From Bacillota bacterium (GTDB lineage: Bacteria > Bacillota > Clostridia > Lachnospirales > Lachnospiraceae), in contig JAEVYY010000015.1 of the NCBI GenBank assembly GCA_023392535.1, positions 1 through 64,000 on the forward strand: a DNA stretch of 64,000 nucleotides. The letters run 5' to 3'. The position numbers and the translations under genes were made by a program. This document shows positions 53,717-61,959 of this stretch, piece after piece; the first letter of the stretch is position 1; each line of letters opens with the position of its first letter. The notes under the pieces were generated by a model that had not been told where the DNA came from, did no database searches, and saw only the letters and a list, made by a program, of their open reading frames with translations.

Positions 53717-54352
53717 ATGTATGATTTAAATGTTGAAGATTTGTGTAGTGGTTTGTTTTCAGATGTAATGGATTCTTTGGGATATAGGCATCAGATAATA
53801 ACAGGATTTATGAAAAATAAAGATCTGGTTAGTGCTTTGGGACGAGCAAGAACGGTTAAAATAGAAACTATGGATACAAAAGATGAAAATATTAGAAAAG
53901 GTTTGTCTTTCTTAGCAGAGGTTGGAAAAGACGAAGTTTTAATCGTTAAAGGGAGTAATGAATTTGCATACTTTGGAGAATTGATGACGAAGTTGTCTAC
54001 ACGTCAACAGATAGAAGGCATTATCATTGATGGTCTGACAAGAGATACTAACTACACCCATAGGAAGTTTGTTACGTTACCAATAATGGCCAAAGGCTAT
54101 TCTCCGGTTGATATTAAAGGAAGAGGAAGAGTAGAAGATACGGATGTAGTAATAGAAATTGATGGCATTAAGGTGAAACCAAATGATTTAATATATATGG
54201 ATAATGAAGCTATCTGTGTTGTGCCAAATGAAATTGAAGAAGAGGTAATTCGACTAATAAAAGAGAAAATACTTGAAGAGCAGAGAATTACAGAATTAAT
54301 AAAAAGTGGTATACCTGTGGAAGAGTTATTAAAAACGGTTGTGGAGTTTTAG
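53717..54352 (+). CDS. RraA-like / HMG-CHA aldolase family protein
   Basis: The 211-residue protein has the family core: GELMTKLS followed by IEGIIIDGLTRDTNY with the catalytic Arg and metal Asp (R-D), and an ICVVPNEI end. The N-terminal LFSDVMDSLG is also typical. These enzymes (4-hydroxy-4-methyl-2-oxoglutarate aldolase; also oxaloacetate decarboxylase) act on 2-keto acids with pyruvate enolate chemistry. Here it may cleave, isomerise or shorten an ulosonic acid. It is two bases from both neighbours, so it belongs to the pathway. Confidence 0.75.
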   Translation: MYDLNVEDLCSGLFSDVMDSLGYRHQIITGFMKNKDLVSALGRARTVKIETMDTKDENIRKGLSFLAEVGKDEVLIVKGSNEFAYFGELMTKLSTRQQIEGIIIDGLTRDTNYTHRKFVTLPIMAKGYSPVDIKGRGRVEDTDVVIEIDGIKVKPNDLIYMDNEAICVVPNEIEEEVIRLIKEKILEEQRITELIKSGIPVEELLKTVVEF

Positions 54353-54354
54353 TA

Positions 54355-54828
54355 ATGATTAAAAAAAATAAAATAAAATACTTATTTATGGATGTAGATG
54401 GAACATTGACTAATGGACAAATTAATATTGGAAATGATGGGGAAGTATTTAAATCATTTTATTGCAGAGACGGATTGGGGATATTGAGAGCTAATCAAAA
54501 AGGAATTACTTCCATCATTATCACATCGCGTAAATCAGAAATTGTTGAACAAAGAGCAAGAGAATTAAATATTGAGCATGTTTTTCAAGGTCTTAATGAA
54601 AAAAAGATAGACCAGATGAAAAAAATAGTTCAGCAATTTAACATTGAAAAGGGTGAAATAGCATACATCGGTGATGATATTAATGATTTAGAATGCATGC
54701 AAATATCAGATATTGTTGGTTGTCCGCAGGATTCTGTTGATGAAGTGAAGAAAGTAGCGACATATATATGTAAACATAAAGGTGGGGAAGGAGCTGTCCG
54801 AGAGTTTATTGATTGGATTTTGGAGTAA
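54355..54828 (+). CDS. KdsC-like HAD phosphatase
   Basis: The 157-residue protein has MDVDGTLTNGQI at the N terminus, SIIITSRKS and IGDDINDLECM, and no cap domain. That is the C0 HAD type of KdsC, the Kdo-8-phosphate phosphatase, which works as a tetramer, and of NeuA-linked phosphatases. It would remove phosphate from the synthase product before CMP activation. It ends the five-gene ulosonate set; the next gene comes after an 86-base gap. Confidence 0.85.
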   Translation: MIKKNKIKYLFMDVDGTLTNGQINIGNDGEVFKSFYCRDGLGILRANQKGITSIIITSRKSEIVEQRARELNIEHVFQGLNEKKIDQMKKIVQQFNIEKGEIAYIGDDINDLECMQISDIVGCPQDSVDEVKKVATYICKHKGGEGAVREFIDWILE

Positions 54829-54914
54829 TCAATGAAATTTAACTAATTATGAATTGAAAATATAAATAAGCGAGAGTGCAGTGTATGCATTAAAGAGAAG
54901 GGTAAAGGTAGAAT

Positions 54915-55988
54915 TTGGATAGAGAAGCTGAAAAGAGAAATAGTAACGTAGAATTACTAAGAATTATATCAATGATTATGATTATTGCACATCACTATGC
55001 ATATCATGGTGGGTTTGATTTTAATATAAATGCGGGTTTATTCAATAAGATACTGGTACATATACTTTCTCTTGGAGGGAAGATAGGCGTAAATATTTTT
55101 GTTTTAATTACTGGGTATTATTTATATGATTCTAAATTTCGCTTAAAGAAACTAGTTAAATTGATCTTAGAGGTGCTTTTTTACTCGATTTTTTGTAATA
55201 TTCTTTCATTTGCAAGAGGCATGGAGACTTTGCAGACAGCAACTGTATGCAAAATGCTGTTTCCAATAACATATAGTGTATATTGGTTCGCTACATCATA
55301 CATACTATTATACATTTTTTCTGACTTTTTAAATTTGGCTATCCGGGCTATGAACCAGAAAAAACACAGAATGTTACTTATATTATTAATTATATGTTCC
55401 TCCATCATACCTACAGTTACATCTGTTCAGAACCCATTTGCAGATGCCGGGTGGCTTATTATTGTATATTTGATAGGTGCATATATACATAAATATCCGA
55501 ATAAATATTTCAAATGTTTGAAGCTGAATTTGATGTTGACAAGCCTGATAGTGGGAATACTTATTGTATTAGTAATAATATTTGAAGTCTGTGGATTAAG
55601 TATTGAAGATTATAATAGATATACGGCATATTTTATTGAATTAAATAAATTTCCAGGACTGATTTGTTCAATGACATTTTTTATGTTGTTTACTAATATT
55701 AAAATGAGATATTGCAAAGTCGTTAATATAATAGCGACATCAATGTTTGGAGTCTATTTATTGCATGACCATCCTATTACGAGACAACTTTTATGGGGGA
55801 ATTTATTTAAAAATAATGCGTATTTTACGAGTGACTTTTTGTGGTTACATGCAATAGTAACAATAATGTCTATATTGGTAATAGGGGTAGTAATAGATAA
55901 ATTGAGAGAACGTTTAATTGAACGACCGCTTTTGCTATTCTATGACAGAATTAGTAAATATTTAAAATTAAAGGTAGTGATAAGATGA
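54915..55988 (+). CDS. Acyltransferase-3 family membrane O-acyltransferase
   Basis: A 357-residue membrane protein starting KRNSNVELLRIISMIMIIAHHY, with the early Arg and double His of the family, and nine to ten helices. No ATG fits; TTG 54915 with AAGG 6 bases upstream is the start. It likely O-acetylates the glycan. It is a different subgroup from the acyltransferase at 22422-23423. The upstream gap holds only weak promoter-like A+T sequence. Confidence 0.75.
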   Translation: MDREAEKRNSNVELLRIISMIMIIAHHYAYHGGFDFNINAGLFNKILVHILSLGGKIGVNIFVLITGYYLYDSKFRLKKLVKLILEVLFYSIFCNILSFARGMETLQTATVCKMLFPITYSVYWFATSYILLYIFSDFLNLAIRAMNQKKHRMLLILLIICSSIIPTVTSVQNPFADAGWLIIVYLIGAYIHKYPNKYFKCLKLNLMLTSLIVGILIVLVIIFEVCGLSIEDYNRYTAYFIELNKFPGLICSMTFFMLFTNIKMRYCKVVNIIATSMFGVYLLHDHPITRQLLWGNLFKNNAYFTSDFLWLHAIVTIMSILVIGVVIDKLRERLIERPLLLFYDRISKYLKLKVVIR

Positions 55989-56012
55989 CAGTAGTATATG
56001 TGAGGAAAAGAA

Positions 56013-56777
56013 ATGAAAATAATTATTTTAGCAGGTGGTCTGCCGAGTACAATTGCAGAAGATAAAGAGGGAATACCAAAGCCTATGGTAAAGATAGGAG
56101 AAAGTCCGATTCTTTGGCATATCATGAAAAAGTACGCCGCATATGGCTTTCATGAATTTGTAATATGTGGTGGTTATAAGGTCGATTTGATTAAAGATTA
56201 TTTTAATGATTTTTATATCTATCAATCGGATATTACGGTGGATCTGCGGACTAATATGATTCAGATACATAAGAATATTACAGAAAATTGGAAGGTTACG
56301 GTCGTAAACACTGGTCTCTATTCTTCGACCGGGCAGAGAATCGGCAGAATAGAACCTTATGTGCAGGAAGATGATTTTATCGTGACCTATGGAGACTGCC
56401 TTGATGACATTGATATTACAGATATGGTATCCTATCATAGGACGCAACAGAAACTTGCTACGATGGTGTCTGCAAGACCGACAGGAAGGCATACATTGCT
56501 TGCGTTGGATGACATGGGGAATTATCTTGGTAAGGGTACAGAACCGGATGGCAATGCATGGACGAACACGGGAACCTATATTTTCAAAAAGCAGGTATTT
56601 AATTATCTGATGGGTAATTACAGTCTGGAAGAGCAATTATTAGACAGGCTGGCTCAGAAGCAGCAGATTACGACATATAAGCACAATGGTTTTTGGTGTC
56701 CGGTGGAGACACAGCGCGATAAGGAACATATGAGGAACTTATGGAATGCGGGAATGGCGCCGTGGAAGACGTGGTAG
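56013..56777 (+). CDS. Divergent RfbF-like nucleotidyltransferase (LPST variant)
   Basis: The 254-residue protein aligns along its length with RfbF at 58701-59483 (ILWHIMKKYAAYGFHEFVIC, VTYGDCLDDIDI, GFWCPVETQRDKEHM). The nucleotide-binding loop is LAGGLPSTIAED, where RfbF has LAGGKGSRISEE, so the usual Arg is lost. The metal Asp in YGD is kept. It may have another sugar-phosphate substrate, be regulatory or be inactive. A single substitution pattern across the loop argues for a maintained subfamily and not recent decay. Confidence 0.7.
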   Translation: MKIIILAGGLPSTIAEDKEGIPKPMVKIGESPILWHIMKKYAAYGFHEFVICGGYKVDLIKDYFNDFYIYQSDITVDLRTNMIQIHKNITENWKVTVVNTGLYSSTGQRIGRIEPYVQEDDFIVTYGDCLDDIDITDMVSYHRTQQKLATMVSARPTGRHTLLALDDMGNYLGKGTEPDGNAWTNTGTYIFKKQVFNYLMGNYSLEEQLLDRLAQKQQITTYKHNGFWCPVETQRDKEHMRNLWNAGMAPWKTW

Positions 56778-56794
56778 AAAGAACAATTTTATAT

Positions 56795-57385
56795 ATGGAA
56801 AGCGGGGTACTCAAAACGGAGAACAAGGGTGTTTATAAAAAAAATAATATTTTTATTTTGGCTCTGATCAGTGCCTTATTTGCATTCCTGTTTGTCATAT
56901 TTTATAAGTTTGCCAGTGAGCAGGTTAGGGTATATGCGCTGGAAGACTATAAAAGAGGAATACAGGGTCAGTTTTCCTATGCTATTAATGATGTTAACCA
57001 AGAAAATGGTAGAATTGAAATAGAAGGATATGCAACTGAAGTAGGAAAAGAATATGAGTATTATGATTTTGGTATTGATAAACATGATAAGAGTGTATAC
57101 AACAATAATCAGATTGCATTTGTGAATAATAATATCGTATATGCTTTACCTACCAGGGCGGTAGATTATAAAATAGTGAACGGTAGGCAGAATGATAAGA
57201 TTGAATATAGGTATTGTGGTTTTCACGCAGACTTGCAATTAACAGAAAATTTTCCGCATATTCCCAACGGAAATTACAAGATAGCAGTTATTGTTAAGAA
57301 TATGGAAGGAGAACAGTTTATCATAGATACGGATAAATGCGTGGAGGTCAGAAATGAAAGCAAAAATACGGAAAATTGTAAGTGA
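56795..57385 (+). CDS. Single-pass membrane protein with extracytoplasmic domain, unknown function
   Basis: 196 residues: a short N terminus, one helix (about 18-40, FILALISALFAFLFVIFY), then a beta-rich outer domain with no motif I recognise. The ATG at 56741 lies inside the previous gene and the ribosome site for 56795 is weak, so the start is uncertain. Its end overlaps the next membrane protein by 32 bases, which suggests the two work together. Confidence 0.55.
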   Translation: MESGVLKTENKGVYKKNNIFILALISALFAFLFVIFYKFASEQVRVYALEDYKRGIQGQFSYAINDVNQENGRIEIEGYATEVGKEYEYYDFGIDKHDKSVYNNNQIAFVNNNIVYALPTRAVDYKIVNGRQNDKIEYRYCGFHADLQLTENFPHIPNGNYKIAVIVKNMEGEQFIIDTDKCVEVRNESKNTENCK

Positions 57386-58688
57386 TCCTAAGGTATATAT
57401 CATAATGGGAATCTTTGCAATCTGGCTATTTATGGATCTATTTGTAGTTAGTAAAAGAGATGATTTATGTATGCAGGCTATCTACGATAGAGAGGGGGGC
57501 TTGATCCCGTGGCTTACTTTGTTTGCAAAAGTATGGGGTGGACGTTTATTAGCGAATGGTATCTTAATAGAATTGTTTCTTCTGCCTGATTTTGTAATAC
57601 AAGTGCTAAATACTGCATTTATGACGCTTGGGCTGGTATATATGCATCGGTATGTAACAAAGTGGAGAAAATCCGATGGTAGTAAAGAAAAATTTATAAT
57701 GATTGCAATTGGTGTGTCTCCATTAGTAATGATCTCCACAGAAATATTAAATGATGCAGTATTCTGGAAGGCTGCAATGGTTGTTTATTCATGGGGATTT
57801 GTTGCACTGTTGGTGGCTTTGGAACCGATAATAATGGCATATTCCGGAATACCGCAGAAGAAGCTACGTTGGTGGAAGGTAGCGATTCTGATATCTGCGG
57901 CACTTTATGCTGGGAACTTTGAGCAGACCTCTCCGCTATTATTAACATTTGTTGTGGTATTGTCAATTGGGATGTTAGTTCAAAAACGTAAAGTACCGAT
58001 TTTGAATCTTGTTATTGCGCTTGCTTCTGCTACTGGTATGCTTTTAATATTTCTGTTGCCTGGCAATGGTGTACGGTATAGAGCTGGAATTTTAGAGTTA
58101 ATGCCGCAGTTTGATAGCTTTAGGATAGTAGATAAATTGTTCTATAGTGTGAATTATTCCATTAATGCAATTGCCCATTATTTTTCATTGCTCTTGTGCC
58201 TGATAGCTGTTATCACTCTTACATTAGTAGTACGTAACAGGAAAGAAAAGTCAATACGTTTTTTCGCAGGATTGCCTGCACTTTATTTTTGTATACAGCA
58301 TTTATATATAATTTCGCTGGAAACTTGCGAAGTGAAAAATCAATTTTCCTTCTTTGTTGCTAAATTTTTTAAATTTACAAGTTATACAACTGAAGCAACC
58401 ACGATTTTCTTCTCAGAAGGTATATCCTCTTTTTTAGCAATCTTTAATATCTTATTATTAGCAGGTATAATTGCCTTTTATTCTATGCCAGAAACAGAAA
58501 TTATAACAGCATTATTCTGGTCTGCTGCATTTTGTGATGTGGCGATTTTAGGATTTTCACCAAGTGTATATGTGTCTGGTGCCAGAGTATTTAATATTGC
58601 TGCAATGATGTTAATATTAGTTTTATTTAGATTAGCATACGCTTTGTGGAATAGTCTGGAAGAGGCTCATCTATGGAAGACCTGGTAG
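57354..58688 (+). CDS. Polytopic membrane protein (DUF6056-like), possible GT-C
   Basis: The 444-residue protein has about eleven helices. After the first helix is an outer loop with SKRDDLCM and a WGGRLLANG motif. A paired Asp followed by GGR in the first loops is what I recall of DUF6056-type proteins in glycan loci, which may be GT-C-like. GGAGG lies close before its ATG inside the previous gene. It ends 12 bases before rfbF. Function not established. Confidence 0.5.
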   Translation: MKAKIRKIVSDPKVYIIMGIFAIWLFMDLFVVSKRDDLCMQAIYDREGGLIPWLTLFAKVWGGRLLANGILIELFLLPDFVIQVLNTAFMTLGLVYMHRYVTKWRKSDGSKEKFIMIAIGVSPLVMISTEILNDAVFWKAAMVVYSWGFVALLVALEPIIMAYSGIPQKKLRWWKVAILISAALYAGNFEQTSPLLLTFVVVLSIGMLVQKRKVPILNLVIALASATGMLLIFLLPGNGVRYRAGILELMPQFDSFRIVDKLFYSVNYSINAIAHYFSLLLCLIAVITLTLVVRNRKEKSIRFFAGLPALYFCIQHLYIISLETCEVKNQFSFFVAKFFKFTSYTTEATTIFFSEGISSFLAIFNILLLAGIIAFYSMPETEIITALFWSAAFCDVAILGFSPSVYVSGARVFNIAAMMLILVLFRLAYALWNSLEEAHLWKTW

Positions 58689-58700
58689 GAGGACATCAAT

Positions 58701-59483
58701 ATGAAAGTAGTCATATTAGCTGGTGGCAAGGGAAGCCGCATCAGTGAAGAATCAAAATCGAGACCAAAGCCAATGATCGAGATAGGCGGAAAGCCGATCT
58801 TATGGCATATCATGAAGATATATTCAACATATGGATTTAATGAGTTCATTATATGCTGTGGATATAAAGGATACATGATAAAAGAGTACTTTACTCATTA
58901 TTATATGTATCAGACCGATACAACGTTTAATTTAAAAAATGACACAAGTGTTGCTCACAAGTGTTCTGCAGAACCTTGGGAAATTACGTTGGCGGATACC
59001 GGAATTGAGACCTTAACAGCTGGTCGGATACTGAAAATTCGGGATTATTTGGATGAAGATGAAAATTTTCTGTTAACATATGGGGACGGAGTTTCAGATG
59101 TAAATATCAAGAAATTGATGGATTTTCATAAATCCCATGGAAAACTGGCTACGATTACCGCGACAAGGCCTTCAGGGAGATTTGGTGCTATTAAGCTTTC
59201 AGAAGATAATTCTGTAGAAAGTTTTAAGGAAAAAGCGAGGAAGGATCAGTCTTGGGTCAATACTGGTTTCATGGTATTAAACAAAAATATTTTTGAGTAT
59301 CTTGGGGATGGCAGTGAGATGCTGGAAGCAACACCTTTTGAGAGACTTGCGAAAGATGAGCAAATGATGGCATATAAGCATACTGGATTTTGGTCTCCAA
59401 TGGATACGGTACATGATAGAGAGTATCTGGAAGGTCTGCTTGAACAAGGAAAAGCTCCGTGGAAAATATGGAATAAAGGGTGA
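58701..59483 (+). CDS. rfbF: Glucose-1-phosphate cytidylyltransferase RfbF
   Basis: The 260-residue protein has LAGGKGSRISEESKSRPKPM, ILWHIMKIYSTYGFNEFIIC, the metal Asp in TYGDGVSD and GFWSPMDTVHDREYLE, a near textbook RfbF. It makes CDP-glucose from CTP and glucose 1-phosphate, the first step toward CDP-3,6-dideoxyhexoses. AGGAGG is upstream. The next gene, rfbG, begins inside its end region. RfbH lies 30 kb away at 27515. Confidence 0.9.
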   Translation: MKVVILAGGKGSRISEESKSRPKPMIEIGGKPILWHIMKIYSTYGFNEFIICCGYKGYMIKEYFTHYYMYQTDTTFNLKNDTSVAHKCSAEPWEITLADTGIETLTAGRILKIRDYLDEDENFLLTYGDGVSDVNIKKLMDFHKSHGKLATITATRPSGRFGAIKLSEDNSVESFKEKARKDQSWVNTGFMVLNKNIFEYLGDGSEMLEATPFERLAKDEQMMAYKHTGFWSPMDTVHDREYLEGLLEQGKAPWKIWNKG

Positions 59484-59488
59484 CGAAA

Positions 59489-60559
59489 ATGGATCTAACA
59501 TTTTATAAGGACAAAAAAATATTGGTAACAGGGCACACTGGTTTTAAGGGAAGTTGGATGTGTCAGGTTTTATTGCTGGCAGGAGCGAAAGTAACTGGCT
59601 ATGCCTTAGAAGCACCAACGAATCCTAATTTATTCACCCTATGCGATCTGGAATCAAAAATAAATTCAATCATAGGTGACGTAAGAGATATAGAACATTT
59701 GCATAAAGTCTTTCAAAAAGTACAGCCGGAGATCGTGATTCATATGGCAGCACAGCCATTGGTAAGAGAATCTTATCAGAATCCAGTATACACCTATGAA
59801 GTTAATGTAATGGGAACGGTAAATGTATTAGAGTGTGTACGTTTGACACCATCAGTGAAATCTTTTCTGAATGTTACCACGGATAAAGTATACCGGAACC
59901 GTGAGTGGAGTTGGGGTTACCGTGAGAATGAAGAACTAAATGGTTACGATCCCTATTCGAATTCTAAGTCTTGTTCAGAATTGGTGACAAGCAGCTATCA
60001 GAATTCTTTCTTTGACAAAAATACAGAACGTATTGTAGCAATTTCGACGGCGCGGGCCGGTAATGTGATAGGCGGTGGAGACTTTGCGGCAGACAGGATT
60101 ATTCCGGACTGTATCAGAGCAGCGGGAGAAGGAAAAGATATCATTGTTAGGAATCCGCATTCGACTAGGCCTTATCAACATGTATTAGAACCGGTGATAG
60201 TATATCTAATTATTGCAAAAGAGCAATATGAAGATAATAGAAAGGCAGATAACTATAACGTTGGACCCGATGACAGGGACTGCAGAACAACAGGAGATTT
60301 GGTTACCTTATTCTGTGAGAAGTGGAATAGAGAAATGAAAAGTGACATTACGTGGAAGAATATCTATGATGGAGGTCTTCATGAGGCCAATTTTTTAAAA
60401 CTGGATTGTTCAAAAATAAAGACTGTATTTGGATGGGTACCAAAATGGAACGTGGAAAAAACAATGGATAAAATAATAGAGTGGTTTTTGGCGTACGGAG
60501 GAGCAGAAGATATTGATATATGTATGAATCGGCAAATTTACGAATATTTAAGAACATAA
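59489..60559 (+). CDS. rfbG: CDP-glucose 4,6-dehydratase RfbG
   Basis: A 356-residue extended SDR starting FYKDKKILVTGHTGFKG, with VTTDKVY, YSNSKS (Y-x3-K) and ARAGNVIGGGDFAADR, the markers of RfbG. It converts CDP-glucose to CDP-4-keto-6-deoxyglucose, the substrate of RfbH. GTG 59480 is in the ribosome site AAGGGTG; ATG 59489, 6 bases on, is the start. It ends an operon-like block; a gap with an inverted repeat follows. Confidence 0.9.
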   Translation: MDLTFYKDKKILVTGHTGFKGSWMCQVLLLAGAKVTGYALEAPTNPNLFTLCDLESKINSIIGDVRDIEHLHKVFQKVQPEIVIHMAAQPLVRESYQNPVYTYEVNVMGTVNVLECVRLTPSVKSFLNVTTDKVYRNREWSWGYRENEELNGYDPYSNSKSCSELVTSSYQNSFFDKNTERIVAISTARAGNVIGGGDFAADRIIPDCIRAAGEGKDIIVRNPHSTRPYQHVLEPVIVYLIIAKEQYEDNRKADNYNVGPDDRDCRTTGDLVTLFCEKWNREMKSDITWKNIYDGGLHEANFLKLDCSKIKTVFGWVPKWNVEKTMDKIIEWFLAYGGAEDIDICMNRQIYEYLRT

Positions 60560-60576
60560 ATATTAATATACGTTCC

Positions 60577-60609
60577 TTTCTTGCCTTATAAAATTAAGTA
60601 TGATAACAT
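60577..60609 (+). promoter_or_regulatory. Possible promoter for the carrier-protein module
   Basis: Two overlapping candidates: TTTCTT (60577) with TATGAT (60599-60604) at 16 bases, and TTGCCT (60581) with TAACAT (60604-60609) at 17 bases. Each is an imperfect match. The location, in the first sizeable gap after rfbG, supports a promoter for genes from 60672 on. Confidence 0.4.
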
Positions 60610-60611
60610 TA

Positions 60612-60657
60612 ATGCGGATATTTTACCAAAAAAATCCTCATATTACGTTATCCGCAT
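60612..60657 (+). promoter_or_regulatory. Inverted repeat in the leader of the carrier-protein module
   Basis: ATGCGGATA (60612-60620) and TATCCGCAT (60649-60657) are exact inverted repeats 28 bases apart. The second is followed by AAAAAGAGGATATAATG, so the repeat ends just before the ribosome site of the gene at 60672. It may be an operator pair or a leader stem controlling access to that site. It lacks a T-run. Confidence 0.5.
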
Positions 60658-60671
60658 AAAAAGAGGATATA

Positions 60672-61715
60672 ATGAATAAGTATGATGAAAAATATGATAT
60701 AAAACTGGCAGAGAGAAAAAACATTTCAGAAATAATGGAATTTATCAGAGATAATTGGAATAAAGATCATATTCTTGGAAATTGTTTGGAGTTTTTTGAG
60801 TATGAACATGTAATTCAAAATCACGTGAATTTTATCATTGCAATTGATAAGAAGACACATATCATGGAAGGAATTTATGGTTACATTCAGGCATCACTAG
60901 ATGAGGAACATAAGGATGTTTGGGGTGTAATGTGGATGATACGCAATGATACGGATAATATTCCTTTTTTGGGTATTGAGCTAATAAAGAGATTAAAGCA
61001 ATTAATTAACTGTAGGAGTGTGATAGGTATTGGATCTAATCCCAAAACAGCAATACCTATTATTAAATTGATGCTTCGCTATCATACGGGTAAGATGCAG
61101 CATTTTTATATGCTTAATTCTAAAATAGAAAATTTTAAGATTGCAGTTGTGAATGAAAGTAAGGATAAAAAGAAACACAGCCCAGAAAATAAAGATATAA
61201 AATGTAGTCTTTTATCATCCATTGATGAAATTATAGCTTTTTATAATCCTGAAAAAAATAAAGAAATGACTCCATACAAAGATATTTGGTATATTGAGCA
61301 TCGATATATAAATCATCCTGTATATGAATATTTGATATATGGAATTAGCAATAAGGAAATAGAAGCAATATTGATCATGAAGAGAGTAGGCGCGGAAGGT
61401 AGAACAGTATTAAGAGTTGTAGATTATTTGGGGAGCGAAAAATTAATAGCGGGGTTGGGAAATTGGTTAAATTTACAAATGGATGACACTTGTGAGTATA
61501 TTGATTTTTACTGTTATGGATTTGACAAAGAATGTATAAAAAATGCAGGATTTGTTTTACGAAATGAAGCGGATACTAATATAATTCCTAATTATTTCGA
61601 ACCATTTGTTCAGGAAAACATTGATATTTACGTAGATTCACCTTTGGAAGATACAAAATTCTGTAAGGCTGATGGAGATCAGGATCGACCCAATTTTTTC
61701 GTAAGAAAGGATTAA
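60672..61715 (+). CDS. GNAT-like acyltransferase, unknown acceptor
   Basis: The 347-residue soluble protein has an N-terminal GNAT-like part (AERKNISEIMEFIRDNWNKDH, HVNFIIAIDKKTHIMEGI) and a second alpha/beta half, as in two-domain GNAT or FemAB-like transferases. Because an acyl carrier protein and an adenylating enzyme follow, it probably takes an acyl or aminoacyl group from the carrier and puts it on an amino sugar. The acetyl-CoA motif is weak, which fits a carrier-bound donor. Confidence 0.5.
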   Translation: MNKYDEKYDIKLAERKNISEIMEFIRDNWNKDHILGNCLEFFEYEHVIQNHVNFIIAIDKKTHIMEGIYGYIQASLDEEHKDVWGVMWMIRNDTDNIPFLGIELIKRLKQLINCRSVIGIGSNPKTAIPIIKLMLRYHTGKMQHFYMLNSKIENFKIAVVNESKDKKKHSPENKDIKCSLLSSIDEIIAFYNPEKNKEMTPYKDIWYIEHRYINHPVYEYLIYGISNKEIEAILIMKRVGAEGRTVLRVVDYLGSEKLIAGLGNWLNLQMDDTCEYIDFYCYGFDKECIKNAGFVLRNEADTNIIPNYFEPFVQENIDIYVDSPLEDTKFCKADGDQDRPNFFVRKD

Positions 61716-61719
61716 TAGA

Positions 61720-61950
61720 ATGAGAGAGAAATTAATAACAATTATAGAATCGATCAGACCAGAACTATTGTTAGAGAAAAAACAAAATTGGATAGAAGAG
61801 GGGATGTTGGACTCCTTTGATATTATTAATTTAATAGGAAAAATACAAGAAGAGTTTGAAATTGAGATTGATCCTATCTATTTTGAACCTGATAATTTTG
61901 GAAATGTTGATCAGATATTATCAATGCTAGAGACGATTATGGGAGAATAG
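61720..61950 (+). CDS. Acyl carrier protein
   Basis: A 76-residue acidic helical protein with the phosphopantetheine site EGMLDSFDI (S32), the usual D-S motif near the start of helix 2. It is small, as free-standing carriers are. It starts 4 bases after the GNAT-like gene and is followed by the adenylating enzyme, so it carries the activated acid made there. It is not the fatty-acid ACP by context. Confidence 0.85.
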   Translation: MREKLITIIESIRPELLLEKKQNWIEEGMLDSFDIINLIGKIQEEFEIEIDPIYFEPDNFGNVDQILSMLETIMGE

Positions 61951-61959
61951 GTGCATAAA

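Noticed and set aside
54829..54914. Promoter-like TTAACT and TATAAA between the phosphatase and acyltransferase genes
   Set aside because: Poor -35 match in very A+T-rich sequence; chance is as likely.
56028..56636. 202-codon open frame on the minus strand opposite the LPST nucleotidyltransferase; also 28565-29092 and 4623-5138
   Set aside because: Each lies entirely opposite a well-supported plus-strand gene, has no recognisable domain and reads as an antisense shadow.
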